Below, in pieces: positions 23,858 through 35,364 of a stretch of 64,000 nucleotides of DNA. The translations under genes were made by a program, and so were the position numbers. The stretch spans positions 9,238,001 through 9,302,000 of the forward strand of contig NZ_CP108513.1 in assembly GCF_035989285.1 (NCBI RefSeq). The letters are read 5' to 3'. This DNA is from Streptomyces sp. NBC_01235. Lineage in GTDB: Bacteria; Actinomycetota; Actinomycetes; Streptomycetales; Streptomycetaceae. Position 1 is the first letter of the stretch; the number at the start of each line of letters is the position of its first letter. The notes under the pieces are model-generated. The model worked only from the letters and a program-made list of their open reading frames with translations. It had not been told where the DNA came from and made no database searches.

Positions 23858-25513
23858 TCAGTTCACTTCCTGAGCGTTGCGAAGAGAGCGGTAGGCGGCC
23901 ACGAGAGCGGCGGTGGAGGGATCGAGGCCGGGCACCTCGACGCCCTTGGTGAGGGCGGGTTCGACGCGCTTGGCGAGGACCTTGCCGAGCTCCACGCCCC
24001 ACTGGTCGAAGGAGTCGATGTTCCACACCGCGCCCTGCACGAACACCTTGTGCTCGTAGAGGGCGATCAGCTGACCGAGCACCGACGGGGTCAGCTCGGC
24101 CGCGAGGATCGTGGTGGTGGGGTGGTTGCCCTGGAAGGTGCGGTGCGCGACCTGTTCCTCCGCGGCGCCCTCCGCCCGGACCTCCTCGGCGGTCTTGCCG
24201 AAGGCGAGTGCCTGCCCCTGCGCGAACAGGTTGGCCATCAACAGGTCGTGCTGTGCCTCGAGTTCGTCGCTCAGCTCGTCGATCGGACGGGCGAACCCGA
24301 TCAGGTCGGCCGGGACGATCTTCGTGCCCTGGTGGATCAACTGGTAGTAGGCGTGCTGCCCGTTGGTGCCCGGGGTGCCCCACACCACCGGCCCGGTCTG
24401 CCACCGCACGGTCCGGCCCTCGCGGTCCACCGACTTGCCGTTGGATTCCATGTCGAGCTGCTGGAGATAGGCGGTGAACTTCGACAGGTAGTGGCTGTAG
24501 GGCAGCACGGCGTGCGACTGCGCGTCGAAGAAGTTGCCGTACCAGATGCCCAACAGGCCAAGGATCAGCGGGGCGTTGGACTCCGCGGGGGCGGTGCGGA
24601 AGTGGTCGTCGACGATCCTGAACCCGTCGAGCAGCTCCCGGAACCGCTGCGGACCGATGGCGATCATCAGCGACAGGCCGATCGCCGAGTCGAAGGAGTA
24701 CCGGCCGCCGACCCAGTCCCAGAACTCGAACATGTTGTCCACGTCGATGCCGAAGCCGGTGACCTTCTCGGCGTTCGTGGACAGCGCGACGAAGTGCTTC
24801 GCGACGGCCTTGTCGTCGCCGTCCAGGCCCCTGAGCAGCCAGGATCGGGCCGAGGTGGCGTTGGTGATCGTCTCGATCGTGGTGAAGGTCTTGGAGGCGA
24901 CGATGAACAGCGTCTCGGCGGGGTCCAGGTCCCGGACCGCCTCGTGCAGGTCGGCGCCGTCGACGTTCGACACGAAACGGAACGTCAACTCCCTTGCCGT
25001 GTACGCCCGCAGTGCCTCGTACGCCATCGCGGGCCCCAGATCGGAGCCGCCGATGCCGATGTTGACGACGTTGCGGATACGCCGGCCGGTGTGACCGGTC
25101 CACTCGCCGGAGCGGACGCGCTCGGCGAACCGGCTCATCCTGTCCAGCACGGCGTGCACCTGGGGGACGACGTTCTCGCCGTCGACTTCGACGACCGCGT
25201 CCGCGGGGGCGCGCAGCGCGGTGTGCAGAACGGCGCGGTCCTCCGTGATGTTGATCCTCTCGCCGCGGAACATGGCGTCGCGCAGCCCGAACACGTTGGT
25301 GGCGGCGGCGAGTTCGTGCAGCTGGGCGAGGGTCTCGTCGGTGATCAGGTTCTTCGAGTAGTCGATGCGCAGGTCGCCGACGCGTACCACGTACCGCTGC
25401 GCGCGCCCCGGGTCCGCCGCGAACAGCTCCCGCAGGTGCGCCCGCCAGTGGGCGCGGTGGTCCTCCAACGCGGCCCACTCGGGCCGCCGGTCGAGCCGGG
25501 GGGTGTCAGACAT
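23858..25513 (-). CDS. pgi: Glucose-6-phosphate isomerase
   Basis: A 551-residue phosphoglucose isomerase linking glucose 6-phosphate and fructose 6-phosphate. The signature [15 protein letters not shown] (about 145-159) binds the phosphate, [19 protein letters not shown] matches the second PGI pattern, and the catalytic Glu and Lys regions are GMESNGKS-like (DMESNGKSV) and [18 protein letters not shown] at the C-terminus. The start overlaps opcA by 8 nt. Placed inside the oxidative pentose-phosphate operon, it can recycle fructose 6-phosphate from transketolase and transaldolase back to Zwf. Confidence 0.95.
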   Translation of the reverse strand: MSDTPRLDRRPEWAALEDHRAHWRAHLRELFAADPGRAQRYVVRVGDLRIDYSKNLITDETLAQLHELAAATNVFGLRDAMFRGERINITEDRAVLHTALRAPADAVVEVDGENVVPQVHAVLDRMSRFAERVRSGEWTGHTGRRIRNVVNIGIGGSDLGPAMAYEALRAYTARELTFRFVSNVDGADLHEAVRDLDPAETLFIVASKTFTTIETITNATSARSWLLRGLDGDDKAVAKHFVALSTNAEKVTGFGIDVDNMFEFWDWVGGRYSFDSAIGLSLMIAIGPQRFRELLDGFRIVDDHFRTAPAESNAPLILGLLGIWYGNFFDAQSHAVLPYSHYLSKFTAYLQQLDMESNGKSVDREGRTVRWQTGPVVWGTPGTNGQHAYYQLIHQGTKIVPADLIGFARPIDELSDELEAQHDLLMANLFAQGQALAFGKTAEEVRAEGAAEEQVAHRTFQGNHPTTTILAAELTPSVLGQLIALYEHKVFVQGAVWNIDSFDQWGVELGKVLAKRVEPALTKGVEVPGLDPSTAALVAAYRSLRNAQEVN

Positions 25514-26441
25514 GAGAGGGGGTCTCCTTGGTGCCCTCGCCCCGCAGAGCGACGGCGTACATCTCGTCCGCGTCGAGGCGCCTGAGCTCCTCGGCGATGA
25601 GTTCGGAGGTGGTGCGGACCTTCAGCGCGAGGGTGCGCGAGGGCTGGCCGGGCAGCGCGAGCGTGGCCAGGGGGCCCTCGGGGCGGTCGATGAGGATGTC
25701 GCCGTCCGCGGTGCCCAGGCGTACGGCCGTGACGACCGGTCCGGCGGTGACGACGCGGTCGATCGTGACCCTCAGCCGCGCCTCCAGCCAGCGAGCCAGC
25801 AGCTCGGCGGCGGGGTTGTCCGCCTCGGCCTCCACGGCCCCCGAGACGATCGGCAGCCGGGCCTGGTCCAGGGCCGCCGCCAGCATCGAGCGCCACGGGG
25901 TCAGCCGGGTCCAGGCGAGGTCGGTGTCGCCGGGGGCGTAGGAGCGGATCCGGGCCTCCAGCGTCGCCAGCGGGTTCTCGACGGCGTACAGGTCGGTGAT
26001 CCTGCGCTGGCCCAGCGCGCCCAGCGGGTCCTTGGCGGGGTTCTCCGGCGCGTCCACCGGCCACCACACCACGACCGGCGCGTCCGGCAGCAGCAGCGGC
26101 AGGACGACGGAGTCGGCGTGCTCGGACACCTCTCCGTACGTCCGCAGGACGACCGTCTCGCCGGTGCCCGCGTCGGCGCCCACCCGGACCTCGGCGTCCA
26201 GCCGGGAGGCCGTACGGTCGCGCGGGGTGCGGGCGTGCCGCTTGATGACGACCAGGGTGCGCGAGGGGTGCTCGTGCGAGGCCTCCTCGGCCGCCTTGAT
26301 CGAGTCGTAGGCGTTCTCCTCGTCCGTGACGATGACCATCGTCAGGACCATGCCCACGGCCGGTGTGCCGATGGCGCGGCGACCCTGCACCAGCGCCTTG
26401 TTGATCTTGCTTGCCGTGGTGTCGGTCAGGTCGATCTTCAT
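25506..26441 (-). CDS. opcA: Glucose-6-phosphate dehydrogenase assembly protein OpcA
   Basis: A 311-residue OpcA, the partner needed for assembly and activity of Zwf in actinomycetes and cyanobacteria. The OpcA-characteristic start [17 protein letters not shown], the central [16 protein letters not shown] and [14 protein letters not shown] segments, and a C-terminal Rossmann-like part support it. It sits between zwf (4-nt overlap) and pgi (8-nt overlap), giving the usual zwf-opcA pairing and close translational coupling. Confidence 0.94.
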   Translation of the reverse strand: MKIDLTDTTASKINKALVQGRRAIGTPAVGMVLTMVIVTDEENAYDSIKAAEEASHEHPSRTLVVIKRHARTPRDRTASRLDAEVRVGADAGTGETVVLRTYGEVSEHADSVVLPLLLPDAPVVVWWPVDAPENPAKDPLGALGQRRITDLYAVENPLATLEARIRSYAPGDTDLAWTRLTPWRSMLAAALDQARLPIVSGAVEAEADNPAAELLARWLEARLRVTIDRVVTAGPVVTAVRLGTADGDILIDRPEGPLATLALPGQPSRTLALKVRTTSELIAEELRRLDADEMYAVALRGEGTKETPSHV

Positions 26442-27982
26442 GGCCTGCGCCAGCTCCGTCCGTCTCGTGCGAGCATCTCGTCGGCTTCCTCGGGTCCCCA
26501 GCTGCCCGAGGCGTACTGCGCGGGCCTGCCGTGCCGTGCCCAGTACTCCTCGATCGGGTCGAGGATCTTCCAGGACTCTTCCACTTCCTGATGGCGCGGG
26601 AACAGATTGGCGTCCCCGAGCAGCACGTCCAGGATGAGGCGCTCGTACGCCTCCGGGCTGGACTCCGTGAAGGACTCGCCGTAGGCGAAGTCCATCGTGA
26701 CGTCCCGGATCTCCATCGAGGTGCCCGGCACCTTGGAGCCGAAGCGCACCGTGATGCCCTCGTCCGGCTGGACGCGGATGACGATGGCGTTCTGGCCGAG
26801 CTCCTCGGTGGCGGTGGAGTCGAAGGGGGAGTGCGGCGCCCGCTGGAAGACCACCGCGATCTCGGTGACCCGGCGGCCGAGCCGCTTGCCGGTGCGCAGG
26901 TAGAACGGCACGCCCGCCCAGCGGCGGTTGTCGACGTTCAGCTTGACGGCGGCGAACGTGTCCGTCGTGGAGGCCGGGTCGATGCCGTCCTCCTCCAGGT
27001 AGCCGCGCACCCTCTCGCCGCCCTGCCAGGCGCCCGCGTACTGCGCCCGCACGGTGTGCCTGCCGAGGTCGTCCGGCAGCTTCACCGCCTTGAGCACCTT
27101 CAGCTTCTCGGTGAGCAGCGAGGCCGCGTCGAAGGAGGCGGGCTCCTCCATCGCGGTGAGCGCCATCAGCTGGAGCAGGTGGTTCTGGATGACGTCACGG
27201 GCCGAGCCGATGCCGTCGTAGTAGCCGGCACGACCGCCGATGCCGATGTCCTCGGCCATCGTGATCTGGATGTGGTCGACGTACGACCGGTTCCAGATCG
27301 GCTCGAACATCGTGTTGGCGAAGCGCAGCGCCAGGATGTTCTGGACCGTCTCCTTGCCCAGGTAGTGGTCGATGCGGAAGACCTGGTCGGGATCGAACAC
27401 GTCGTGCACGACCGCGTTGAGCTCCTGGGCGCTGGCCAGGTCGTGCCCGAACGGCTTCTCGATGACCGCCCGCCGCCAGGACCCCTCCCGGGCCTTCGCC
27501 AGCCCGTGCTTCTTGAGCTGCTCGACGACCTTGGGGAAGAACCTCGGCGGTACGGAGAGGTAGAAGGCGAAGTTGCCGCCGGTGCCGCGGGAGGAGTCCA
27601 GCTCGTCGACGGCGGCCTTGAGCTGCTTGAACGCGGTGTCGTCGTCGAAGTCGCCGGGGATGAACCGCATGCCCTCGGCGAGCTGCTGCCAGACCTCCTC
27701 GCGGAACGGGGTCCGCGCGTGCTCGCGCACCGCGTCGTGGACGACCTGAGCGAAGTCCTGGTCCTCCCAGTCGCGGCGGGCGAAGCCGACGAGTGAGAAG
27801 CCCGGCGGGAGCAGACCGCGGTTGGCGAGGTCGTAGACCGCCGGCATCAGCTTCTTGCGGGACAGGTCGCCGGTCACGCCGAAGATGACGAGGCCGGAGG
27901 GGCCCGCGACGTTGGGGAGGCGTCGGTCGCGGGGGTCCCTCAGTGGGTTCTCCCAGTCCGCGCCGAGCGTGCTGGTGCTCAT
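26438..27982 (-). CDS. zwf: Glucose-6-phosphate 1-dehydrogenase
   Basis: A 514-residue NADP-dependent enzyme for the first oxidative pentose-phosphate step. The nucleotide motif [14 protein letters not shown] lies near residues 35-48. The active-site signature [15 protein letters not shown] (about 206-220) carries the substrate-binding Lys and catalytic His. A C-terminal glucose-6-phosphate-binding region includes FYLRTGKRL. The gene overlaps tal by 4 nt upstream and opcA by 4 nt downstream. Confidence 0.96.
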   Translation of the reverse strand: MSTSTLGADWENPLRDPRDRRLPNVAGPSGLVIFGVTGDLSRKKLMPAVYDLANRGLLPPGFSLVGFARRDWEDQDFAQVVHDAVREHARTPFREEVWQQLAEGMRFIPGDFDDDTAFKQLKAAVDELDSSRGTGGNFAFYLSVPPRFFPKVVEQLKKHGLAKAREGSWRRAVIEKPFGHDLASAQELNAVVHDVFDPDQVFRIDHYLGKETVQNILALRFANTMFEPIWNRSYVDHIQITMAEDIGIGGRAGYYDGIGSARDVIQNHLLQLMALTAMEEPASFDAASLLTEKLKVLKAVKLPDDLGRHTVRAQYAGAWQGGERVRGYLEEDGIDPASTTDTFAAVKLNVDNRRWAGVPFYLRTGKRLGRRVTEIAVVFQRAPHSPFDSTATEELGQNAIVIRVQPDEGITVRFGSKVPGTSMEIRDVTMDFAYGESFTESSPEAYERLILDVLLGDANLFPRHQEVEESWKILDPIEEYWARHGRPAQYASGSWGPEEADEMLARDGRSWRRP

Positions 27983-29148
27983 TCCGCGTCAACTCCCTTG
28001 CTCATCAGCGACTTCGTGACCGCGTCCAGAAGGTCCTGCCACGCCGTGGCGAACTTGGCGACACCCTCGTCCTCCAACCGGGTGACGACCTCGTCGTAGG
28101 AGATGCCGAGCGCTTCGACGGCGGCGAGGTCGGCGCGGGCCTGCGGGTAGCCGCCGGTCACCGTGTCTCCGATGATGTCGCCGTGGTCGGCGGTGGCGTT
28201 CAGCGTGGCCTCGGGCATGGTGTTGACCGTGCCCGGTGCGACGAGATCGTCCACATACAGCGTGTCCTTGTACGCAGGATCCTTCACACCGGTGGATGCC
28301 CACAGCGGACGCTGCTTGTTCGCCTTCGCCCCGGCCAGCGCGGTCCAGCGGTCACCCGCGCGTGTCGAATTGTCGGCAGAGCCGAACCTGTCTTCGTACG
28401 CCTCGTAGGCGAGCCGCGCGTTGGCGAGTGCCGCCTTGCCCTTCAGCGCGAGGGCCTCGTCCGTGCCGAGGGCCGTCAGCCGCTTGTCGATCTCGGAGTC
28501 GACACGGGAGACGAAGAAGGAGGCGACGGAGTGGATGGTGGCGAGGTCCAGACCCCTCGCCCGTGCCTTCTCCAGGCCGGCCAGGTAGGCGTCCATGACC
28601 TCGCGGTAGCGCTCCAGCGAGAAGATCAGCGTGACGTTGACGCTGATGCCCAGGCCGATGACCTCGGTGATCGCCGGGAGGCCGGCCTTCGTCGCCGGGA
28701 TCTTGATCATGACGTTGGGGCGGTCGACCAGCCAGGCGAGCTGCTTGGCCTCGGCGACGGTGGCCGCGGTGTCGTGGGCCAGACGGGGGTCGACCTCGAT
28801 GGAGACACGACCGTCGACACCCTGCGACGTGGTGTATACGGAATGCAGAATATCGGCTGCGGCCCGCACGTCGGCCGTCGTCATCATCCGTACGGCCTCG
28901 TCCACCGTGACGCCCCGCACCGCGAGGTCGGCGAGCTGCTCCTCGTAGCCCTCCCCGGAGCCGATGGCGGCCTGGAAGATGGACGGGTTGGTGGTGACGC
29001 CGACGATGTTCCTCGTCTCGACGAGCTCGGCGAGGTTGCCGGAGGCGATCCGCCTGCGCGACAGGTCGTCCAGCCAGATGGAGACGCCCTCGTCGGACAG
29101 GCGCTTGAGTGCTCCCGCGGTCGCGGTTGCTTCGGTCACTGTGATCAT
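27979..29148 (-). CDS. tal: Transaldolase
   Basis: A 389-residue class I aldolase that moves a dihydroxyacetone unit between sugar phosphates. The Schiff-base Lys is in [12 protein letters not shown] and the phosphate-binding region in [15 protein letters not shown] 29148 is chosen with AGAGAG just upstream; GTG 29139 (giving TEATATAG) is a possible alternative. The open frame extends further upstream into a nonsense leader with no homology. Only 19 bp separate it from tkt. A short patch near 28831-28850 uses rare codons (ATT, CAT, GTA). Confidence 0.94.
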   Translation of the reverse strand: MITVTEATATAGALKRLSDEGVSIWLDDLSRRRIASGNLAELVETRNIVGVTTNPSIFQAAIGSGEGYEEQLADLAVRGVTVDEAVRMMTTADVRAAADILHSVYTTSQGVDGRVSIEVDPRLAHDTAATVAEAKQLAWLVDRPNVMIKIPATKAGLPAITEVIGLGISVNVTLIFSLERYREVMDAYLAGLEKARARGLDLATIHSVASFFVSRVDSEIDKRLTALGTDEALALKGKAALANARLAYEAYEDRFGSADNSTRAGDRWTALAGAKANKQRPLWASTGVKDPAYKDTLYVDDLVAPGTVNTMPEATLNATADHGDIIGDTVTGGYPQARADLAAVEALGISYDEVVTRLEDEGVAKFATAWQDLLDAVTKSLMSKGVDAE

Positions 29149-29167
29149 CTTCTCTCTGGCGTTCGGA

Positions 29168-31243
29168 TCAACCACGCGCTGCGGCCACGGATTCCCGGGC
29201 TGCGGCGGCGACGTTCTCGGGGGTGAAGCCGTACTCGGCGAACAGGGTGTTCGCGTCGGCGGAGGCACCGAAGTGCTCGAGGGAGACGATGCGTCCCGCG
29301 TCCTGCACGAAGCGGTGCCAGGTCAGACCGATGCCCGCCTCGACCGCGACACGGGCCTTCACCGACGGCGGCAGCACCCGGTCGCGGTACTCGCGCGGCT
29401 GCTCCTCGAACCACTCCACGGACGGCATCGACACCACCCGGGTGCCGATCCCCTCGGCCTCGAGCGCCTCACGCGCGGCGACGGCGAGCTGCACCTCGGA
29501 GCCGGTGGCGATGAGCACCACGTCCGGTACTTCGGAAGAGGAGTCCTGGAGCACGTAACCGCCCTTCGCCGCGTCCGGGTTCGGTGCGTAGGTCGGGACG
29601 CCCTGGCGGGTGAGGGCCAGGCCGTGCGGCGCCGGGTGGGTGGCGTGCCGCTCGAGGATCTCGGCCCAGGCGATCGCGGTCTCGTTGGCGTCGGCGGGAC
29701 GGACGATGTTCAGGCCGGGGATGGCGCGCAGCGAGGCGAGGTGCTCGACGGGCTGGTGGGTGGGGCCGTCCTCGCCGAGGCCGACGGAGTCGTGCGTCCA
29801 CACGTACGTCACCGGCAGCTGCATCAGCGCCGACATCCGCACCGCGTTGCGCATGTAGTCGGAGAACACCAGGAAAGTGCCGCCGTAGATACGGGTGTTG
29901 CCGTGCAGCGCGATGCCGTTCATCTCCGCGGCCATCGAGAACTCGCGGATCCCGAAGTGGACCGTACGGCCGTACGGGTTCGCCTCGGGAAGAGAGTTGC
30001 CCTCGGGGAGGAAGGAGGACGTCTTGTCGATGGTGGTGTTGTTGGAGCCGGCGAGGTCGGCGGAGCCGCCCCACAGCTCCGGGATCACCGCGCCGAGCGA
30101 CTGGAGCACCTTGCCGGACGCGGCGCGCGTGGCGACGGACTTGCCGGGCTCGAAGACCGGCAGCGCGTCCTCCCACCCCTCGGGGAGCTGACCCGCGACG
30201 ACCCGGTCGAACAGCTTCGCCCGCTCCGGGTCGGCACCGCGCCACTTGTCGAGCTGCTTGTCCCAGGCCGCGTGGGCCTCGGCGCCCCGGTCGAGGGCGG
30301 CGCGGGTATGGGCGAGGACCTCGTCGGTGACCTCGAAGGTCCGCTCCGGGTCGAAGCCGAGGACGCGCTTGGTGGCGGCGACCTCGTCCGCGCCGAGGGC
30401 GGAGCCGTGGGAGGCCTCGGTGTTCTGGGCGTTCGGCGCGGGCCAGGCGATGATCGTACGCAGCGAGATGATCGAGGGGCGCCCGGTCTCGGCCTGGGCC
30501 GCCTTCAGGGCCGCGTACAGGGCGGAAACGTCGACGTCACCGTCTTCTGCGGGTTCCACACGCTGGGTGTGCCAGCCGTAGGCCTCGTACCGCTTCAGTA
30601 CGTCCTCGGAGAACGCGGTGACGGTGTCGCCCTCGATGGAGATGTGGTTGTCGTCGTAGACGAAGACCAGGTTGCCGAGCCTCTGGTGGCCCGCCAGCGA
30701 GGAGGCCTCGGCGGAGACGCCCTCCTCCAGGTCCCCGTCGGAGACGATCGCCCAGACCGTGTGGTCGAAGGGCGACTCGCCCTCTGGGGCGTCCGGGTCG
30801 AACAGACCGCGCTCGTAGCGGGCGGCCATCGCCATGCCGACGGCGTTGGCGACACCCTGGCCCAGCGGGCCCGTCGTCGTCTCGACACCGGCGGTGTGCC
30901 CGTACTCGGGGTGGCCCGGCGTCTTCGAGCCGTGCGTACGGAAGCTCCTGAGGTCGTCCAGCTCCAGTTCGTAGCCGGAGAGGAAGAGCTGGGTGTAGAG
31001 GGTCAGCGAGGTGTGTCCGGGGGACAGGACGAAGCGGTCGCGGCCGGTCCACTCGGGGTCCGCCGGATCGTGACGCATCACTTTCTGAAAGATCGTGTAC
31101 GCGACCGGGGCCAGGCTCATGGCGGTTCCGGGGTGGCCGTTACCCACCTGCTGCACGGCATCCGCCGCGAGTAGACGCGCGGTGTCGACGGCACGTCGGT
31201 CGGTTTCGGTCCACTCGAAGCTGTTCGGTGTCTGCGTGCTCAT
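29168..31243 (-). CDS. tkt: Transketolase
   Basis: A 691-residue thiamine-diphosphate enzyme, first gene of the pentose-phosphate operon. Cofactor and active-site landmarks: [13 protein letters not shown] at the N-terminus, [16 protein letters not shown], ThDP motif GDGDLEEG-like ([13 protein letters not shown]), and the transketolase signature [21 protein letters not shown] 31243 is used; a TTG two codons upstream is in frame. It is divergent from an AraC-type regulator gene 147 bp away, which may control the operon. Confidence 0.96.
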   Translation of the reverse strand: MSTQTPNSFEWTETDRRAVDTARLLAADAVQQVGNGHPGTAMSLAPVAYTIFQKVMRHDPADPEWTGRDRFVLSPGHTSLTLYTQLFLSGYELELDDLRSFRTHGSKTPGHPEYGHTAGVETTTGPLGQGVANAVGMAMAARYERGLFDPDAPEGESPFDHTVWAIVSDGDLEEGVSAEASSLAGHQRLGNLVFVYDDNHISIEGDTVTAFSEDVLKRYEAYGWHTQRVEPAEDGDVDVSALYAALKAAQAETGRPSIISLRTIIAWPAPNAQNTEASHGSALGADEVAATKRVLGFDPERTFEVTDEVLAHTRAALDRGAEAHAAWDKQLDKWRGADPERAKLFDRVVAGQLPEGWEDALPVFEPGKSVATRAASGKVLQSLGAVIPELWGGSADLAGSNNTTIDKTSSFLPEGNSLPEANPYGRTVHFGIREFSMAAEMNGIALHGNTRIYGGTFLVFSDYMRNAVRMSALMQLPVTYVWTHDSVGLGEDGPTHQPVEHLASLRAIPGLNIVRPADANETAIAWAEILERHATHPAPHGLALTRQGVPTYAPNPDAAKGGYVLQDSSSEVPDVVLIATGSEVQLAVAAREALEAEGIGTRVVSMPSVEWFEEQPREYRDRVLPPSVKARVAVEAGIGLTWHRFVQDAGRIVSLEHFGASADANTLFAEYGFTPENVAAAARESVAAARG

Positions 31244-31298
31244 CTTCAAGAAGTCCTCGATCGGAGCGGGTCTACTGCTGTGATGCGTTCAAACTTAA

Positions 31299-31309
31299 AA
31301 GTCTGACTT
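31299..31309. promoter_or_regulatory. Small palindrome in tkt-araC intergenic region
   Basis: AAGTC-T-GACTT, an 11-bp palindrome inside an unusually AT-rich stretch (31285-31311), 56 bp upstream of tkt and 81 bp before the AraC-type gene. Position suggests a regulator or promoter element; no match to a known consensus. Confidence 0.3.
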
Positions 31310-31389
31310 ATGCGGGGGAAGGTTGCTGTGTGTCAGCCTGTGGTGAAAGTGGGACACGGACGGCGTGATCGGGACGGCGTGAGAAGGAC

Positions 31390-32307
31390 ATGGCGGACAG
31401 AACCATCCAAGACGGGGACGACGACGGCGGCGTTGACGGGATCAGAACGTTCCCCTTCCCGGTGGAGCTGAGCGTCGGCGGCGTCGGCATGCGGGTGGGC
31501 CCCATGGGCGCCGACCGCACCTGGCACGCCGAGACCGTGCCGCTGGAGCGCGTGCACCGCATCGACTTCCACGTGGTGATGCTCTTCGGCGACGGCCCCG
31601 TCCGCCACATGATCGACTTCGCCGAGTACGAGGCGGCCGCCGGCGACGTGCTGTGGATCCGCCCGGGCCAGGTGCACCGTTTCTCGAAGTCGAGCGAGTA
31701 CCGCGGAACGGTCCTGGCCATGCAGCCCGGTTTTCTGCCCCGTGCCACCGTCGAGGCCACCGGCCTGTACCGCTACGACCTGCCGCCGCTGCTGCGACCG
31801 GACGAGCGGGAGCTCACGGGCCTGCGCGCGGCTCTGACGTATCTGCAAGGGGAGTACGACGACGGTGGCGCCGACGGCACCCTGCCCGTGAGTCTGCACA
31901 CGGCGGTGCTGCGGCACTCGCTGACCGCGTTCCTGCTGCGCCTGGGGCATCTCGCGGCGAGCGGCGCGGAGGCGGCGCGGCGCCAGGCCGACACCACCTT
32001 CACGCTCTTCCGGGACGCCGTCGAGAAGGACTTCGCCACCAACCACAGCGTCAGCGCCTACGCCGACGCCCTCGGCTACTCCCGCCGCACCCTCGTGCGC
32101 GCGGTCCGCTCGGCCACCGGCGAGACGCCCAAGGGCTTCATCGACAAGCGGGTCGTCCTGGAGGCGAAGCGGCTCCTGGCCCACACGGACCTGCCGATCG
32201 GCCGGGTCGGCGCGGCGGTGGGCTTCCCCGACCCGGCGAACTTCTCCAAGTTCTTCCAACTGCACACGGGGCACACCCCGGTGGCCTTCCGCGCGGAACT
32301 GCGCTGA
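31390..32307 (+). CDS. AraC-family transcriptional regulator
   Basis: A 305-residue regulator. ATG 31390 follows AGAAGGA. The N-terminal half is a cupin-type sensor domain (residues about 45-150; VHRIDFHVVMLFGDGP, WIRPGQVHRF). The C-terminal double helix-turn-helix spans about 205-305, with the second motif IGRVGAAVGFPDPANFSKFFQLHTGHTP split here as AVGFPDPANFSKFFQ and HTGHTPVAFR. It is divergent from tkt, so it may tune the pentose-phosphate operon; its ligand is unknown. Confidence 0.9.
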   Translation: MADRTIQDGDDDGGVDGIRTFPFPVELSVGGVGMRVGPMGADRTWHAETVPLERVHRIDFHVVMLFGDGPVRHMIDFAEYEAAAGDVLWIRPGQVHRFSKSSEYRGTVLAMQPGFLPRATVEATGLYRYDLPPLLRPDERELTGLRAALTYLQGEYDDGGADGTLPVSLHTAVLRHSLTAFLLRLGHLAASGAEAARRQADTTFTLFRDAVEKDFATNHSVSAYADALGYSRRTLVRAVRSATGETPKGFIDKRVVLEAKRLLAHTDLPIGRVGAAVGFPDPANFSKFFQLHTGHTPVAFRAELR

Positions 32308-32348
32308 GACCGACCGGCGTGCGCCCCGTGTGGCGTGCGATGCGGGTG

Positions 32349-33260
32349 TCAGGCCTGGGCGGCCCCTTGCCCGAAGTAGTGCCCCTCGTCCAAGTCGGCG
32401 ATGAGGGAGGGCTGTTCGGGCTGCCAGCCCAGCAGCTTGCGCGTCTGGGTGCTGGAGGCGGGGATGTCGCGGCCGACGAGGATGCCCAGCCAGCCGAAGT
32501 GGGCCTCCGCCTCGGCGGCGGGGATCGCGGTGACCGGCAGGTCCAGGTGAGCGCCGATGACGGCGGCGATGTCGCGGAACGGCACACCCTCGTCGTCGAC
32601 GCCGTGCAGCCGGGTGCCCGCCGCGGCCGACTCCAGGGCGAGACGGTACAGCCGGGCCGCGTCGAGCCGGTGCACGGCGGGCCAGCGGTCGGCGCCGTCT
32701 CCGACGTATGCCGAGACGCCCCGTTCGCGGGCGAGGTCGATCAGCCGCGGCACGAAGCCGTGGTCGCCGACGCCGTGCACCGAGGGTGCGAGGCGGACCG
32801 CCGAGACGCGGACGCCCCGCTCGGCGAACGCGAGAGCCGCCGCCTCGTTGGGCATCCGCGCCGCCGCGGGCGAGTCGGCGACGAACCCGTCGTCCTCGGT
32901 GCTCACCCGGCCCGGAGGCAGGCCCGCGGTGCCGGAGGTGACGACGAACGGCCGGTCGGAGCCCGCGAGTTCCTCGCCCAGCATCTCGATGGCCCGCCGC
33001 TCCGTGCGGGCGGAGGCCTCGAAGTTCGCGAAGTCGTGCTGGAAGGCCAGGTGGATGACACCGTCGGCGGTGGCCGCACCCCTGCGCAGCCCGTCGGGGT
33101 CGCGGAGATCACCGCGGTGCACCTCGGCCCCGGCGGAGGTGAGGAACGCGGCGCCCGCGTCCGAACGGGCGACGCCCACGACCTGGTGTCCGGCGTCGAT
33201 GAGCTCCTGGACGACGGCGGAACCGATGAACCCGGTCGCGCCGGTGATGAACACGCGCAC
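32349..33260 (-). CDS. NAD(P)-dependent epimerase/dehydratase-type SDR
   Basis: A 303-residue extended short-chain dehydrogenase. GTG 33260 is chosen because AAGGAG lies 6 nt upstream; the ATG at 33305 would add a tail absent from homologues. The NAD(P) motif VFITGATGFIGSAVVQEL begins at residue 3, and DGVIHLAFQHDF follows. The usual YxxxK catalytic Tyr is not obvious (ARMPNEAAALAF at that place), as in atypical NmrA/epimerase-like members that serve as redox or binding proteins. It is divergent from the LysR gene at 33432, which is its probable regulator. Confidence 0.85.
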   Translation of the reverse strand: MRVFITGATGFIGSAVVQELIDAGHQVVGVARSDAGAAFLTSAGAEVHRGDLRDPDGLRRGAATADGVIHLAFQHDFANFEASARTERRAIEMLGEELAGSDRPFVVTSGTAGLPPGRVSTEDDGFVADSPAAARMPNEAAALAFAERGVRVSAVRLAPSVHGVGDHGFVPRLIDLARERGVSAYVGDGADRWPAVHRLDAARLYRLALESAAAGTRLHGVDDEGVPFRDIAAVIGAHLDLPVTAIPAAEAEAHFGWLGILVGRDIPASSTQTRKLLGWQPEQPSLIADLDEGHYFGQGAAQA

Positions 33261-33431
33261 AGCGCACTCCTTGAGTGGTTTCCGTAAGGGGTTTCGTGTC
33301 TCCATCCTCCGAAGGAGGAGGCGGCCGCGTCCAAGGCCTGTTTCGCATCGCGCAATACGCTTCAGGCATCACCGCAGGCCGGCAGCCCGGACGGTCAGCC
33401 GTCGGCGGCCGTCGGCGGTTACGCTCGTGCC

Positions 33432-34433
33432 ATGCCCGACCCCGCCCCGGACTTCGGCCCCGCTCCGGACTCCGACCGCGCCCCCGGCTCCGGACCGGAC
33501 CTCGGCCCCGGTTCCGGTCCCACCCCTGTGGCCGACCTCGACCTGCGGCTGGTGCGGTACTTCACCGCCGTCGCCGAGCACGGGCACTTCGGTCGCGCCG
33601 CCCTCGCCCTGCATGTCACCCAGCCGTCCCTGAGCCGCCAAGTACGCCGCCTGGAACAGCACTTGGGGGCGCGGCTCCTGGACCGCACCCCGCGCGGCAC
33701 CCAGCTCACCGCGGCGGGCGAGGTCTTCCTGCCGCACGCCAAAGCCCTGCTGCGCTCGGCAGCCGAGGCCACCGTCCGGGCCCGGGCCGCCGCCGAGCCC
33801 AGCCGGTTCACCGTCGGCTACGTCACGGCCACCATCGTCACCCCGGCCGTACGCGAGCTGCGCCGCAGGCACCCCGACGCCGACGTCCGCACCCTCCACC
33901 TGGACTGGCACGAACTGTCCCGGGCCCTCCTCGACCACCGGGTGGACGCCATGGTGGCCCGGCTCCCCTTCCCGACGGAGGGGCTGCACGTCACTGTCCT
34001 CTACGACGAACCCCGCGTACTGGTCGTCCCCCTCGACCACCGGCTGGCCGGCAAGGAGTCCGTCACCGTCGACGACCTCGCCGGCGAACCCATGCCCCGG
34101 GTACGGGGATCCGACCCCGCCTGGAGCGCGTTCTGGCGCCTCGAACCACGCCCCGACGGACTGCCGGTGCCGGACGGGCCGTACGTGGACGAGGTCGAGG
34201 ACAAGTTCGAACTCGTCGCGGCGGGACAGACGGTGGCCGTGTCCGCCGCCGCCCCCGGGTTCGTCCTGCGCCCCGACCTCACCAGCGTTCCCCTCGAAGG
34301 CGTCGAGCCGAGCCATGTCGTCCTGGCGACCCGCGCCGGCGACCGCGGCCGCCTGGTGACCTCCTTCCGCAAGGCGGCCCGGACCCACCTCACGGGCGCT
34401 CCCGCCGGGCGGCCGGACGCGCGGGACCGCTGA
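33432..34433 (+). CDS. LysR-family transcriptional regulator
   Basis: A 333-residue LTTR. An unusual 33-residue N-terminal tail rich in Pro, Gly, Asp and Ser (PAPDFGPAPDSD type repeats) precedes the winged helix at about 35-95 (FGRAALALHVTQPSLSRQVR, LLDRTPRGTQLTAAG). The effector-binding domain follows. Translation may really begin later, at GTG codon 33 (VADLDLRLVRYF), as no ribosome site precedes ATG 33432. Divergent from the SDR gene, with a 171-bp gap that contains an AT-rich element near 33345-33362, the likely binding region. Confidence 0.87.
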   Translation: MPDPAPDFGPAPDSDRAPGSGPDLGPGSGPTPVADLDLRLVRYFTAVAEHGHFGRAALALHVTQPSLSRQVRRLEQHLGARLLDRTPRGTQLTAAGEVFLPHAKALLRSAAEATVRARAAAEPSRFTVGYVTATIVTPAVRELRRRHPDADVRTLHLDWHELSRALLDHRVDAMVARLPFPTEGLHVTVLYDEPRVLVVPLDHRLAGKESVTVDDLAGEPMPRVRGSDPAWSAFWRLEPRPDGLPVPDGPYVDEVEDKFELVAAGQTVAVSAAAPGFVLRPDLTSVPLEGVEPSHVVLATRAGDRGRLVTSFRKAARTHLTGAPAGRPDARDR

Positions 34434-35331
34434 TCTTCGCGGTCCGCTCGTGCACCGCCTCGACGAACGCGTGAAGGAGGGGACTCTCGCCGCCGGTGGG
34501 CCAGACGAGTCCCCGGTCGGCGGGGGCGTCGACCACGGGCAGGTAGGCGATGACGGGGTGCCGGTTGAACAGGTTCACCTGGTGGCTGAAAGGGAAGGCG
34601 CCCGCGCCTTCGGCGATGAGGGCGAGCGCCTCGGTGACCGAACGGACCTGCGGGCCCCGCTCGATCGGCCGCCGGCTCGGCGTGGTGCGAGGCGCGCGAT
34701 CGAGCACCCAGCGGGCGGGCAGGGCGGGAGTGTCCAGCAGGCGCACGTCGGTCAGGTCCTCCGGACGGGCGCTGCCACCGACGGCGAGCGGGTGCCGGGT
34801 GGCGACCGCCGGCACCCGCTGCTCGCTCGACAGGACCGGCCCGACGCCGACACCGGGCCCGTCCACGGGACGGCCGGCGTCCATGACGTCGACCCCGCCC
34901 CGCGGCAAAGGCCGTTGGGCCTCACCGCCGTGGAACTCGCTGATCCGGACGTCGGCTTCGGGGTGGCGCTCGCACAAGGTGCCCGAGGCCTGCACGAGCA
35001 GGTTCATCCACAGCGGCCCGATCGCCCCGACCCGCGGGGTGCCCGGTGGTGCCGCGGGCGGTCGCGGCTGCGCGGGCGAGCCCGTCGCGGACGCGCCGGT
35101 GGTGGGGGAGCAGGTCGGCGTGCGGCGTGCGCCCGAGGTCGGCCAGGGCCACGCGCCGGCTCGTCCGCTCGACCAGGACGCCGCCGATCCGGCGTTCCAT
35201 GCCCTGGATGAGCCGGCTGATGAGCTGCTGTGACACCCCGCGCCGCTGTGCGGCCCGACCGAAGTGCAGGTCCTGCGCCAGGACCGGGAACGCCTCGATC
35301 TCCCCGGCTCCCCGGTTTCGACAAGCTCCAC
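34390..35331 (-). pseudogene. Frameshifted LysR-family regulator
   Basis: The effector domain reads from about 35040 to 34390 (RVGAIGPLWMNLLVQ, LLDTPALPARWVLDR). The winged helix (DLHFGRAAQRRGVSQQLISR, MERRIGGVLVERTSRRVAL) lies in another frame between about 35310 and 35045, and the first residues (GTG at 35331, ELVETGE) return to the first frame. So two frameshifts, near 35300 and 35042, separate the parts of one LTTR. An open frame runs through the whole interval but its N-terminal half is nonsense. It overlaps the 3' end of the intact LysR gene by 44 bp. Confidence 0.7.
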
Positions 35332-35364
35332 TTGACGATCAACCAGAGGTTCGCCGTTGAAGCC

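Noticed and set aside
27979..29268. A longer transaldolase starting at 29268
   Set aside because: The extra 40 residues overlap the transketolase gene and are Pro/Thr-rich nonsense; ATG 29148 or GTG 29139 fits.
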